A stretch of 52,717 bases of DNA from Microbacterium sp. A20 (lineage in GTDB: Bacteria; Actinomycetota; Actinomycetes; Actinomycetales; Microbacteriaceae), in NCBI RefSeq assembly GCF_004794515.1, contig NZ_SSDF01000083.1, positions 1-52,717 of the forward strand, read 5' to 3'. The notes under the pieces were generated by a model. It saw only the letters and a program-made list of their open reading frames with translations. It made no database searches and was not told where the DNA came from. A program made the translations under genes and the position numbers. This document shows positions 10,581 to 19,683 of this stretch, in pieces (within the stretch, counting starts at the first letter, position 1; each line of letters starts with the position of its first letter).

Positions 10581-11810
10581 GCGCTTCGGCTCCCGGGCGA
10601 ACGCGGTGAGCAGCCCGCCGACCAGGGACAGCACCGCCGCGGCGATGAAGACCAGCCAGAACCCGCCGACCAGAGCGACCAGCGCTGCCCCCAGGACCGG
10701 TCCGATCAGCTGGCCGAGGGCGGCCGTGACGTTCACGATCCCGAGGTCGCGCGCATGGTCCTGTTCGTCGGGCAACAGGTCGGCAGCGAAAGCGAGTCCC
10801 ACCGTCGAGAAGGCTCCATAACCGAGGCCCATCAGGGCCGCGGCCACCATCGTCATCTCGAACGTCGGCACCAGCGCGATCGCGACGCCCGATGCTGCCT
10901 GCACCACGGTGGCGGCGACCGCGAGCGTGCGCCGGTTTCCCGTGCGATCGGAGACGATGCCAGTGACCACGGAGGCGATCACCACGAACACGGTGTAAAC
11001 GACGATGAGCAGCAGGAGATTGTCCTGCGCGACGGCACTCGGCTGGCCGAGGCCGTGCAGCAGGAAGAACAGGAAGAGCGCCGTCCCGAGCGCGTTGCCG
11101 ATGTTCGTCACCAGGCGACCGGAGAGCATCCAGGCGAAGTCCCGGTCGCGCAGGGATGCCAGCCGACGACGACCCACCGGCTTCGGTCGCATGGCCTCGA
11201 CGCTCGGAGGGTCGGGCAGGAGCAGCGCGGCCGCCGATCCGACGACCGCGATCACTCCGGCGAGCAGCAGGTAGCCGTCGCGGATGCCGAGACCGAGGAG
11301 GACGACCAGCCCGACTCCCAGCACGATCCCCACCGCCTGGCTGGAACCGACTGCTGCGGAGGCCGCACCGCGCTGCGTCGACGGCAGCTGGTCGGCGATG
11401 AGGGCGGTGAAGGCTGCGGACGAGACGGCCACGCCGATCGACACCCCTACCCACCCGGCGCCGACTGCCCACGGACCCTCGGCGTATCCGGTCAGGACGA
11501 GGCAGACCGCGGTGAACAGAACTCCGCCGAGCGCCCACGGGCGGCGGCGGTGGCGCCCCGCGGCCGCGCGATCGGAGAGCGCCCCGGCGGCAGGACCGGC
11601 GATGATGCCGGCGAGCCCGCCGATTCCGAGCACCAGCCCGGAAGAGACGACACCGCGGATCCAGTCGTCTTCCGGGGTGTCCAGCTGCAGGGGAAGGAGC
11701 AGCTGCACGGGTGTGAGCTGCACGGTCCAGATCGCGAGCCACGCCAGCGTGAACAGCGACATCCATCGTGTTCCCGCTCGAACCGTGCGGGTGCCCGTGG
11801 TCTCGCTCAA
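10575..11810 (-). CDS. MFS transporter
   Basis: Major facilitator superfamily protein of 411 residues with about twelve membrane segments. The loop between segments 2 and 3 has the usual shape (GPAAGALSDRAAAGRHRRRPW). I place the start at a TTG whose bases overlap the stop of the beta-glucosidase gene (TTGA), giving LSETTGTRTVRAGTRWMSLF; the open frame itself runs far upstream without meaning. The coupling to a GH1 glycosidase suggests transport of the glycoside or its sugar, but this is inference; the family also includes drug exporters. Confidence 0.85.
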   Translation of the reverse strand: MSETTGTRTVRAGTRWMSLFTLAWLAIWTVQLTPVQLLLPLQLDTPEDDWIRGVVSSGLVLGIGGLAGIIAGPAAGALSDRAAAGRHRRRPWALGGVLFTAVCLVLTGYAEGPWAVGAGWVGVSIGVAVSSAAFTALIADQLPSTQRGAASAAVGSSQAVGIVLGVGLVVLLGLGIRDGYLLLAGVIAVVGSAAALLLPDPPSVEAMRPKPVGRRRLASLRDRDFAWMLSGRLVTNIGNALGTALFLFFLLHGLGQPSAVAQDNLLLLIVVYTVFVVIASVVTGIVSDRTGNRRTLAVAATVVQAASGVAIALVPTFEMTMVAAALMGLGYGAFSTVGLAFAADLLPDEQDHARDLGIVNVTAALGQLIGPVLGAALVALVGGFWLVFIAAAVLSLVGGLLTAFAREPKRS

Positions 11811-13177
11811 CTCGCCACCGCCGTCGCGGCCGCTGCGCGCGAACTCGCGATCACGTCCCGATACCAGTCGTAGGAGGCCTTGGGCGTGCGTTCGCCCGTC
11901 TCGAAGTCGACGTGCACGAGCCCGAACCGCTGGGTGTAGCCGTCTGCCCATTCCCAGTTGTCGAGCAGCGACCACACCGTGTACTCCTCCACAGACACTC
12001 CGGCGTCCACCGCCTCCCCGACAGCCGCGAGGTGACCGGCCAGATACTCGATCCTGTCCGTGTCGTCGATGCGGCCCGCGCGAGCGGGTTCGGGGAAAGC
12101 CGCTCCGTTCTCGGCGATGACGACCGGGGGAAGATGCGGATGCCGTGCGTGCAGGTCGATCAGGAGATCGCGGAGGGCTGCGGGCATGATCGGCCATTCC
12201 GGCCCGAAGCCGGTGACCGGAACGCCAGGAGTGGGCACGATGTCGAACGGCACGGGGCTCCCGGCAGCGGCAGTCGTCACGGTCGTGGGGTTGTAGAAGT
12301 TGATGCCGTAGAAGTCGATCGACCGCCCGATCTCCTCGAGATCCCCGTCGCGCACCGGCATCGGGGGAAGCCCGAGCGACTCGAGGTCCGGGTACGCGCC
12401 GTCGAGGAGCGGTGCGCTGAAGACCCGGTTGTGGAGCAGATCGTAGACGGCGGCGGCTTCGCGGTCCTCGGCCGTATCGTGCAGCGGCAGAACCCACGTG
12501 TGGTTGTTCGCGAGACCGACGGTGGAGGCACCTCGTTCCCGCAGCACCGAGGCGGCGCGGGCATGGGCGAGCAGCTGGTGGTGGGCGGTCGGCAGCGCGT
12601 CGAAGAGCAGCTGTCGTCCCGGGGCGAGCGTACCGACCGCGTACCCCTGCAGCGTCGTCATCGCCGGCTCGTTGATCGTGTACCACTGCCTCACGCGATC
12701 GCCGAGACGGTCGGCCACGATGTTCGCGTACTCGGCGAAGCGCTCGGCGGTGTCGCGCTCGAGCCAGCCGCCGTCGGCCTCGATCGCACTCGGCATCTCC
12801 CAGTGGAAGAGGGTCGGGAACGGTGCGACGCCCGCCTCCAGCAGGAGGTCCACGAGCCGCGAGTAGTGGTCGAGCGCGCCCGCGTCCCCCGCACCCCGGC
12901 CGTCCGGCTGCACGCGCGCCCACGGAATGGAGAACCGGTAGCGGTCCAGCCCCAACCCCGCGGCGAGAGCCACATCGGCCTCGGGATGCCGATAACTGTC
13001 GCACGCGGGATCCGCGGTCGACCCGTCGATGATCGCGCCCGGTCTCTCGAGGAAGTCGTCCCAGATGGAGCGACCGACGGCCCCCGTCGGGCGCGAACCC
13101 TCGATCTGGAAGGCGGACGTCGCTGCGGACCAGCGGAGGCCTGCGGGCACGGACGGAGGAACGTGTTCGGGGGTCAT
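11807..13177 (-). CDS. GH1 beta-glucosidase
   Basis: Glycoside hydrolase family 1 enzyme of 456 residues, the normal size. The N-terminal GLRWSAATSAFQIEG, the acid/base motif in YTINEPAM and the nucleophile in VIAENGAAF are all present, as is YGINFYNP. It should hydrolyse beta-glucosides or beta-galactosides in the cytoplasm. The ATG at 13177 has a good ribosome site (aaggag), so an alternative start 102 bases upstream is rejected. It is the first gene of a two-gene unit with the MFS transporter, coupled by overlapping codons. Confidence 0.94.
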   Translation of the reverse strand: MTPEHVPPSVPAGLRWSAATSAFQIEGSRPTGAVGRSIWDDFLERPGAIIDGSTADPACDSYRHPEADVALAAGLGLDRYRFSIPWARVQPDGRGAGDAGALDHYSRLVDLLLEAGVAPFPTLFHWEMPSAIEADGGWLERDTAERFAEYANIVADRLGDRVRQWYTINEPAMTTLQGYAVGTLAPGRQLLFDALPTAHHQLLAHARAASVLRERGASTVGLANNHTWVLPLHDTAEDREAAAVYDLLHNRVFSAPLLDGAYPDLESLGLPPMPVRDGDLEEIGRSIDFYGINFYNPTTVTTAAAGSPVPFDIVPTPGVPVTGFGPEWPIMPAALRDLLIDLHARHPHLPPVVIAENGAAFPEPARAGRIDDTDRIEYLAGHLAAVGEAVDAGVSVEEYTVWSLLDNWEWADGYTQRFGLVHVDFETGERTPKASYDWYRDVIASSRAAAATAVAS

Positions 13178-13399
13178 GTGGCTCCTTGACAGCGGTGTCG
13201 GGATAGTGATGATTCTGCACCCGGTTCCAGGAGATCCGCGACGGAGTATCGTGATCCGTCTGCCGTTTCGCGTGATCACCCCCTCTGCTGGTAGACTCGA
13301 CTCTTGGCTTGCGTGTGGGTTCTTCCCTCACGACCGCTGTGCAGCAGCCCTCTTCTGCTGCCGGCATTCCGAACACTCCTGTACAGAAAGCGTCCACAC

Positions 13400-13660
13400 G
13401 TGGCAAACATCAAGTCGCAGATCAAGCGCAACAAGACCAACGAGAAGGCGCGCGAGCGCAACAAGGCCGTCAAGAGCGAGCTCAAGACGGTCATCCGCAC
13501 GACTCGCACGGCAGTCTCCGCCGGCGACAAGGCAGCAGCCGAGGCCGCGCTGAAGAAGGCCGCCGTCAAGCTCGACAAGGCCGTCAGCAAGGGTGTCCTG
13601 CACAAGAACCAGGCGTCGAACCGCAAGTCGGCTCTCGCCAAGCAGGTCGCTTCTCTCTGA
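13400..13660 (+). CDS. rpsT: 30S ribosomal protein S20
   Basis: Small-subunit protein S20, 86 residues, which binds 16S rRNA early in assembly. The sequence [20 protein letters not shown] at the N-terminus and the Ala/Lys-rich helical remainder are diagnostic. The start is GTG at 13400; the reading frame upstream encodes nothing S20-like. The leader of about 100 bases contains a short hairpin (gcagcag/ctgctgc near 13340-13370), which may matter since S20 is autoregulated in other bacteria. It lies beside holA, a common actinobacterial arrangement, in convergent orientation. Confidence 0.97.
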   Translation: MANIKSQIKRNKTNEKARERNKAVKSELKTVIRTTRTAVSAGDKAAAEAALKKAAVKLDKAVSKGVLHKNQASNRKSALAKQVASL

Positions 13661-13676
13661 GCGGAAGCTTCTGAGA

Positions 13677-13711
13677 AAGGCCCGTCCCGTTATCGGGGCG
13701 GGCCTTCTTCG
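13677..13711. terminator. intrinsic terminator between rpsT and holA
   Basis: Hairpin with arms aaggcccgtcccg (13677-13689) and cggggcgggcctt (13694-13706), followed by cttcgt. It sits 16 bases after the rpsT stop. The arms also permit use from the holA side, so it may serve both convergent genes. Confidence 0.85.
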
Positions 13712-13754
13712 TGTCTCCGGAGCGCCGGGCGATCCGCAGAGTGAGGACGCGCGG

Positions 13755-14795
13755 CTACTCCTCGCCGAACGGACGACGAGTGGCGATCACCGTGACCATG
13801 CGCTCGAGCGCGAAGATCGGATCGCGGGCCGCACCCTTGACCTCACCGTCGGCGCGCGCCGTGGCCTGGATCGCCATCCCGAGCGAACGCTCGTTCCAGC
13901 CGGCGAGGTCGCGGCGGGCACGATCGACCTGCCAGTCCTTCATGCCCAGGCGCTGGGCGAGCTGCCTGCTCGGTTCCCGGTTTCCGGCGACCCGAGCCAT
14001 GGTGCGGAGCTTCATCGCGAAGGCCGCGACCATCGGCACCGGATCAGCTCCGGACGACAGCGCATGGCGGAGTGCGACGAGTGCCTCGCCGTAGCGGCCG
14101 GCGATCGCCGTGTCGGCCACGACGAACGCCGACACCTCAACCCGGCCGCCGTAGTACTTGGTGACGACCTCTTCGGAGATGTCACCCTCGACGTCTCCGA
14201 TGAGCTGCTGGCAGGCCGCAGCCAGCTCGGTGAGGTCATCGGCGAACGCGGAGACCAGCGCGCGAAGGGCCGCCGGCGCGATGCGCTTCTTGGCCGTGCG
14301 GAACTCGCCCGCGGCGAAGTCGACGCGGTCGCCATCGCGCTTGATCGCCGGGCAGGCGATCTCGATCCCTCCGCCGGTTCCGGCGCGGACGGCATCGAGC
14401 AGCTTCTTGCCCCGCACGCTCGCCCCCGTGTGCCGCAGTATGACCGTCGCCCCCTCCTGAGGATTGTCGAGGTACGACACCGCCTCCTTGATGAAAGCAT
14501 CGGAGCATTTCTCCACGCCGGAGACGCGCACGAGCCGCGGTTCGCCGAAGAGGGATGGAGACGTGAGGGACAGCAGGGTTCCCGGCGCGTAGTCGTCGGC
14601 CCGCACGTCGCTGACTTCGAGGGCGGGGTCTTCGGCACGGAGGTAGTCGCGGACGCCGGCGATCGCGCGCTCGGCGCAGACCTCTTCCGGCCCGGAGACG
14701 AGCACGATCGGAGCCGGATGAGGCTCTCGCCAGGAGACCTGAGGAATCTTCGTGGGTTTCGCACCGCCACGGGAAGGGGGACGCGAGGCTGCCAT
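13755..14795 (-). CDS. holA: DNA polymerase III delta subunit
   Basis: Clamp-loader delta subunit, 346 residues, which opens the beta sliding clamp. The N-terminal APIVLVSGPEEVCAERAI and the central EVSDVRADDYAPGTLLSLTSPSLFGEPRLVRV are typical of actinobacterial HolA, as is WQVDRARRDLAGWNERSLG in the C-terminal domain. The normal neighbours rpsT and comEC are on either side; the gap to comEC is only 43 bases and both run on the minus strand, so they were probably one transcript before comEC was interrupted. Confidence 0.95.
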   Translation of the reverse strand: MAASRPPSRGGAKPTKIPQVSWREPHPAPIVLVSGPEEVCAERAIAGVRDYLRAEDPALEVSDVRADDYAPGTLLSLTSPSLFGEPRLVRVSGVEKCSDAFIKEAVSYLDNPQEGATVILRHTGASVRGKKLLDAVRAGTGGGIEIACPAIKRDGDRVDFAAGEFRTAKKRIAPAALRALVSAFADDLTELAAACQQLIGDVEGDISEEVVTKYYGGRVEVSAFVVADTAIAGRYGEALVALRHALSSGADPVPMVAAFAMKLRTMARVAGNREPSRQLAQRLGMKDWQVDRARRDLAGWNERSLGMAIQATARADGEVKGAARDPIFALERMVTVIATRRPFGEE

Positions 14796-14838
14796 GGATC
14801 CAGACTACCGGCGGTCGCCGACACCGCTGCCCGCGCGC

Positions 14839-16482
14839 TCAGGGCAGTGGCTTGTCCGTCCACACCTGCAGCTCGCCGTCTCCGACGCCGAGAAGGATGC
14901 GTCCGTGCTGATCCGTGCGCAGCGCCTGCCCTCCGCCCGCCGAGACGAGGTCGAGGGTCTCGCCGCGGGGATGGCCGTAGTCGTTGTCCGCTCCGACGCT
15001 GAACAGCGCCACGCGCGCCTGCACGCCCTCATAGAGACCCGCATCCTGGTCCGCGCTGCCGTGGTGGGCGACCTTGACGACGTCGTAGCGTCCGAGCCGA
15101 GCCGTGCGCAGCAGCATCCGCTGGGGAGCTGCCGACAGGTCGCCGAGGTAGAGGGATCGGGGCACCTCTCCCCCGTCGAACTCCATCACCACACTCGCGT
15201 CGTTGCCGTCGGGGAAGGCAGCCGAACCCCGCACCGGCCACAGCACCCGCCAGGCGGCCTTCCCCAGCATGCCGCGCTGTCCCATCCACGCCTCCTCGAC
15301 GCGTGCGCCTCCCCCGCTGAGCTCCTCGAGGAGACGTCGATCGCCTCCCTCTGCGACCGGACCGTGCAGCACTGCGTCGACCCGCCCTCGGATGGCGGCG
15401 ACCCCCCCGGCGTGATCGAGGTCGAAGTGGGTGAGGACGAGGAGATCGATGTGCCCGATGCCGAGGGACCTCAGGCACGCCGCCAGAGGCTCCGGAGCCG
15501 GCCCCGTGTCGATCAGCGCCGCCCGCGTCGCCGAGCGCACGAGCAACGCGTCGCCTTGCCCGACGTCGCACGCGGCGATTGACCATCCGTCGGGCGCCGT
15601 CGCCGTGGCGAGCGGTCCGTCGAGGAGCACCCGGGCGCCGGCGAGCGAGAGCACGACGATCAGGACCGCGGCCGCGGCCCGCTGCACGATGAGTCCCCCA
15701 CGCCCGGTCGCCGCTTCCCTGCTCTGTCGACCGAATCTGATGACGACGACCACGATGCACACGCTCACGAGAGCCACGAGCAGTGCACTGCCGATTCCCG
15801 CGGGCAGCAGCAGTTGTGCTCCGGGCAGCCGTGCGGCGGTGGTCGCCGTGGTGGCGATCCACGCTGACGGTAGCCAGGCGGACGACGCCAGCAGATCCGC
15901 GAGAGTCGGCAGCGGAGCCGCCAGGCAGGCCAGCAGGCCGACCACGGTGGCGATCGGCGCCGCGGGTGCGGCGATGAGATTCGCGGCGATGCCGATGAGC
16001 GACTGCTGCTCGGCGAAGAGAGCGATGATCGGGCCGCACGCCAACTGCGCAGCGAGCGGGACCGCGAGAGCCAGCGCCACCGGTCCGGGCATGATCCGCG
16101 CCAGCCCGCCGGCGAGTGGTCGCGCGAGCATGACCAGAGCACCGGACGCGGCGACCGACAGCGCGAACCCCGGAGTCGCCGCCAGCCACGGGTCGGCGAC
16201 GAGAATCCCGGCAGCGCACAGCGAGAGCATGCCCGCGCCGGCACTCGGGCGGCCGAGCAGCACGGTCAGCATGCCGACCGCCGCCATGACCGCTGCACGG
16301 ATCACGCTCGGTTCCGGCGTGACGAGGACGACGAATCCCGCCAGACCCAGCACGGAAAGGACCCCCCGCAGTGCCCGCCCGGCTCCGCACAGGGCGGCGA
16401 ACCAGAAGATACCGCCGACGACGATCGCGCAGTTCGCTCCAGATACAGTTTGCGTAAGAGGTGGGTACTTAACCGGTTGACG
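14839..16482 (-). pseudogene. comEC: comEC, 3' part only (interrupted by the mobile element)
   Basis: C-terminal portion of the DNA-uptake channel ComEC/Rec2. The open frame reads from 16482 down; the first genuine comEC residues are about VSGANCAIVVGGIFWFAAL, the conserved start of the competence (membrane channel) domain, and upstream of them the translation turns to unrelated sequence and a stop at 16483-16485. What remains is the competence domain and the C-terminal metallo-beta-lactamase-like domain (THFDLDHAGGV). The N-terminal domain of about 200-300 residues is missing and does not occur elsewhere in the window. A GTG at 16353 could start a shorter protein. The cell is likely unable to make full-length ComEC while the element is in place. 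Confidence 0.85.
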
Positions 16483-16490
16483 CTACCCCT
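16438..16490. other. attachment junction (attL/attR) of the element in comEC
   Basis: The comEC reading frame is recognisable up to codons for VSGANCAIV (about 16420-16446 on the minus strand) and breaks immediately beyond, with cagtttgcgtaagagg on the foreign side. Large serine recombinases commonly use attB sites inside conserved coding genes, and one is encoded 3.2 kb inside. The exact crossover cannot be fixed without the other junction, which is outside the window. Confidence 0.7.
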
Positions 16491-16538
16491 GTGCCGCGCA
16501 GGGATGCTGGGCGTCACAGGAGCAGCGCGATCCGCTAC

Positions 16539-19286
16539 CTAGCTAGGCACGCCGACCAATCGCATGAAGCGCGTGCGGATTGCGTCCTCTCCGCCTTCGA
16601 GGATCTCGCGAACACTGTCCTTGACGTCGGGGTGCTGCAGTGTTCCAGAAGCTTCGATAGCGGGCAACGCCGCGTCGTGTTCGAGCACCAGGATGTTCTC
16701 GGCCCCGGAGGTCACAACTACATTGGCGTTATGTGTGGACACGATCAGTTGCCGGTTCTGCTTGATCTTCTTGAGGGTTTCCACAGCGAGGTACCTGATC
16801 AGCTTGTTCTCAAGGTCGTCCTCAGGCTGGTCGAGCAAGAGGGGCTCGTCCCCCATCTGAAGGATCACAGCGAGAAGGGCTGCAGTTTTTTGACCAGGCG
16901 ATCCTCGATCGACGGCCACGAAGTCTGCCTGCCCGTTCGCCTGGTACATCACACGAATGAGGTCGTCAGGGAACCAAAGCATGATGTCGGTGACCAGATC
17001 GAAGCTGTCAGAAGTAGCCAGCCTGGAGTAAAACCGACCATCGATCTTCACCGCGCTGGCAATCTCCGATTCAATTCCGGCCTCAACGAGCTGAATCAAC
17101 TTGCCCTTGAAGCCCGAAACGTCCTGCGCGAATCGCGAGTCTTGCGGCACCTTATCGCTCACTAACAACGGAATCCCATCCTGAGCGAAGGCTCCTTCGA
17201 ACGAATCAGGTGTCCGCAACAGCGTGCGCAACTCGTCACCGAGGCCTGCAACGCTTCCCTGTTCGAAGACCTCCAGCTTCGTGCGAGTTCCCTGCGTAGC
17301 GTTGAGACTCTTCGTATAGCCCCGCCTGCGGGTGAAAAGCTCAGCCCGCTTCGCACGGATACTCCGCATTACCTCGTCTATCACCCCTTCTTGCGCGCTG
17401 CGTCTAGCCTCCGCGTTCTCAAGCTGTTTGAGTTCGGCCGTCAGCTCTGCTTCGAGTTTTCGGTCGTGACTGGTCTGATCGGCAGACGCAGCGGATACAC
17501 CACCCTGTTCGTTCATCCACGCACCCAGCCGCGCAGCCTCTTCGGTCCAGTACTTCGCTGTGCCTGTAGCTATCCAAGCCTGACGAGCGGAGCGGACAAC
17601 TGCGGCGGCTTGATCGAGGAGTATGGCCGCGCTCTCGTAAGAAGCCACGTAGTCCAAATACTCGGTGCTTTCATCGGCGTCCATGGGCAGGGTGCGAAGC
17701 GAGGCGGCCTGCTGAGCGATGATCGCTTCGATCTCGCTGCTCATCAAGTTCGCAGAGTCGACAGTCCGGGTCTTCGTCTCGAGCTGAGACAGCCTCGCGT
17801 ACTCGGGGCTAGCACGAAGATCTTCGAGGTGGCGTAGTCGCGCTTGCACCTCTTGGAGCTGTCCTTTCAGGCGGTCAGCCTTCTCCGACTCTGCAAGGAG
17901 CTGTCGGAGCTTGTTTCGCTCGGTCTTGAATCTGAGCCGGAGTTCCTCGTATTGCTCCTCCCACTCGGCTTTTCGAATCTCCGGCATGTCGTCGACAAGC
18001 TGGAGGAAGCTTTGCGGTTTGGTCGCCATTTCATAGATCTGTTTCTGGCTGAAGACTCGCACAGGCGCACGATCGACTACTCGTCCCGATTGCTGCTCCC
18101 ACGCCGAACCATCCCAAAGCGCGAGGCTCGAATGTGAAGGTGAAGCCCCGACCCACCTGATCCTCAGCAGCTGTCCGCCTCGTGCGTAAATCACCTCAAT
18201 CTCAGTCTCGTCATTCCACCATCGCTCGCTCGCATCTGTCGTTGGCGCAAATCGAGCCAGATCAGCCGCGAGATTGGCTGGCAGCTCATCTACCCGACCA
18301 TGCGCCAGGCGAAGGAGCTCAACGAGCGTTGACTTCCCGACGCCACGACCGCCGATCAGGCAGTTCATCCATGGGCCGAACGTAAACTCACGATGCCCGC
18401 CCTTGTGCCTCACCATGATCGCTTTGATATGGTCGTGCTTCACATCATTCAGGTCGTGGTCACCTCGTCGAAAACGACGGATCGACTCTGACGGCTCGGC
18501 CAGCGCCAATCGAAAGCCCTCCATCGTGAGTGTCTCAGCTTTGACCATCGTCAGGTGAGTGCCCGGCGCTTTTGCTGCAGCCGGATCGGGAGCACCATCC
18601 GTGGTGAGGTGATGCGCATCGGACCCGAGAAGAGGCACCCACCCACGTTTGCTTGCCTCGCCCACCTTGCCGTCATCAGCAACTTCAGCCGCGATGACAT
18701 GACCACTGGCGGCGAGGGTGTCCAGTTCGCGGGGATCCAGACCGAGGACGCCAGCGCGCTGGTCGATGTGGGCCGGGATTAGCATGCCGCCCAAGTCGCG
18801 AACCACTTCAGCGGCCGCGTTCACAGTCATGTCGGCGACTTCGTCGCTACGTCCTGGCGTTCCGTCGAACTTGCAGCGCGCGAGCACTCGGATGACGATG
18901 GAGGCATCACACGTGTGCTCGAACACCGCAAGCGCATGAAACCCTCCGGCGAGAGTCAGCTCGACTCCTGGGAAGATCACAAGTGGCGGCAAATCGGGAT
19001 CTGCGTCCTGGAGTGTTCTGAGCGCGGCTCGCGCCGCGTCAATACCTTCATGCGAGTTGTGGTCAGTTACTACGATCCCGTCGACGCCAGCATCGATGTA
19101 TGCACGGACCCAAGTCTCAAACGAAGGCCGCGGATTGGTCGTTGTCTCACCCTCGAACCCACCGTAATCGAACGATGCCGGCGAGTGAGCATGGATGTCC
19201 AAACTCCACCATCTCGCGCCAACATAGCCTGTTTGAGGCGCTGCGCCCTCAAGATGTGCGGGGGGCTCACCCTCTGAGTTTTCCAT
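16539..19286 (-). CDS. PHP-domain ATPase (TrlF type)
   Basis: A 915-residue protein joining an N-terminal PHP metal-dependent phosphoesterase domain to an SMC/ABC-like ATPase. PHP motifs are DIHAHSPASFDYG (about residue 30), VTDHNSHEG, PGVELT and LLGSDAHHL. The ATPase has Walker A IGGRGVGKST near residue 312, a long coiled coil (about 420-690, rich in E/K/R/L), and at the C-terminus LLLDQPEDDLENKLI (Walker B/signature region) and STHNANVVV. The family resembles TrlF proteins; PHP-ATPases of this type are frequent in accessory islands and are suspected of nucleic-acid or nucleotide cleavage in phage defence, but this is inference. It is the first gene inside the element, reads toward comEC and stands alone. 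Confidence 0.82.
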   Translation of the reverse strand: MENSEGEPPAHLEGAAPQTGYVGARWWSLDIHAHSPASFDYGGFEGETTTNPRPSFETWVRAYIDAGVDGIVVTDHNSHEGIDAARAALRTLQDADPDLPPLVIFPGVELTLAGGFHALAVFEHTCDASIVIRVLARCKFDGTPGRSDEVADMTVNAAAEVVRDLGGMLIPAHIDQRAGVLGLDPRELDTLAASGHVIAAEVADDGKVGEASKRGWVPLLGSDAHHLTTDGAPDPAAAKAPGTHLTMVKAETLTMEGFRLALAEPSESIRRFRRGDHDLNDVKHDHIKAIMVRHKGGHREFTFGPWMNCLIGGRGVGKSTLVELLRLAHGRVDELPANLAADLARFAPTTDASERWWNDETEIEVIYARGGQLLRIRWVGASPSHSSLALWDGSAWEQQSGRVVDRAPVRVFSQKQIYEMATKPQSFLQLVDDMPEIRKAEWEEQYEELRLRFKTERNKLRQLLAESEKADRLKGQLQEVQARLRHLEDLRASPEYARLSQLETKTRTVDSANLMSSEIEAIIAQQAASLRTLPMDADESTEYLDYVASYESAAILLDQAAAVVRSARQAWIATGTAKYWTEEAARLGAWMNEQGGVSAASADQTSHDRKLEAELTAELKQLENAEARRSAQEGVIDEVMRSIRAKRAELFTRRRGYTKSLNATQGTRTKLEVFEQGSVAGLGDELRTLLRTPDSFEGAFAQDGIPLLVSDKVPQDSRFAQDVSGFKGKLIQLVEAGIESEIASAVKIDGRFYSRLATSDSFDLVTDIMLWFPDDLIRVMYQANGQADFVAVDRGSPGQKTAALLAVILQMGDEPLLLDQPEDDLENKLIRYLAVETLKKIKQNRQLIVSTHNANVVVTSGAENILVLEHDAALPAIEASGTLQHPDVKDSVREILEGGEDAIRTRFMRLVGVPS

Positions 19287-19679
19287 GCTTCATCGTCGCA
19301 TGAGGATCGGCCCCGGAACCGCCCGACGGGCGCGAGTGGACGATGATGCACAAAACCATTTCGAGCGTGCAGCGCTCGCGCTACAACCGGGTCAGACCGC
19401 ATGGACATGGATTAGACAAAGGTTGGCTCTTCACGAAGGCACGAGTCAGCCGAAAACTCTGGCATGCACGCCCGGTTTGATGAAGATGCTCAGACCTCGC
19501 TCGCCCCCGCCTGGCCCAACCGATCGAACGTCGGAAACCATATCGGAGGGCACCGACGTCACGCCCGAGGTGACCAGCGGATGGATCCCCGCTCCTAAGC
19601 CCGACCGCCTACGCCACCCTCGCGACGGTCGCGGTCGCGACGTCTTAGATGCCCTGTACACGACCAGTGAAGAGGGACG
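19287..19679. promoter_or_regulatory. divergent region between the PHP-ATPase and integrase genes
   Basis: A 393-base gap with divergent genes on both sides. The stretch 19330-19440 (aaccatttcgagc through gacaaaggttggc) is the least GC-rich part and the likely place for promoters, but I could not name convincing boxes. Its right half carries a doubtful small open frame, listed separately. Serine-integrase elements often have their attachment site next to the integrase gene; here the junction is instead beyond the PHP-ATPase. Confidence 0.4.
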
Positions 19680-19683
19680 GTGA
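19480..19683 (+). CDS. possible small protein upstream of the integrase
   Basis: A 67-codon frame starting at ATG 19480 that shares its stop with a possible GTG start of the integrase (GTGA overlap at 19680-19683). The second half, SGWIPAPKPDRLRHPRDGRG and then DVLDALYTTSEEGR, is acidic/basic and protein-like, but I recognise no family. The coupling to the integrase is the main argument for it. It could also be an unused leader. Confidence 0.35.
   Translation: MKMLRPRSPPPGPTDRTSETISEGTDVTPEVTSGWIPAPKPDRLRHPRDGRGRDVLDALYTTSEEGR

Noticed and set aside
11810..13406. The upstream extension of the MFS frame (giving 943 codons)
   Set aside because: It reads the beta-glucosidase gene in another frame; the membrane protein itself begins at about 11810.
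16353..16482. A complete, shorter comEC gene with its own start
   Set aside because: The frame enters comEC in the middle of a conserved motif and the normal N-terminal domain is absent; truncation is the simpler reading.
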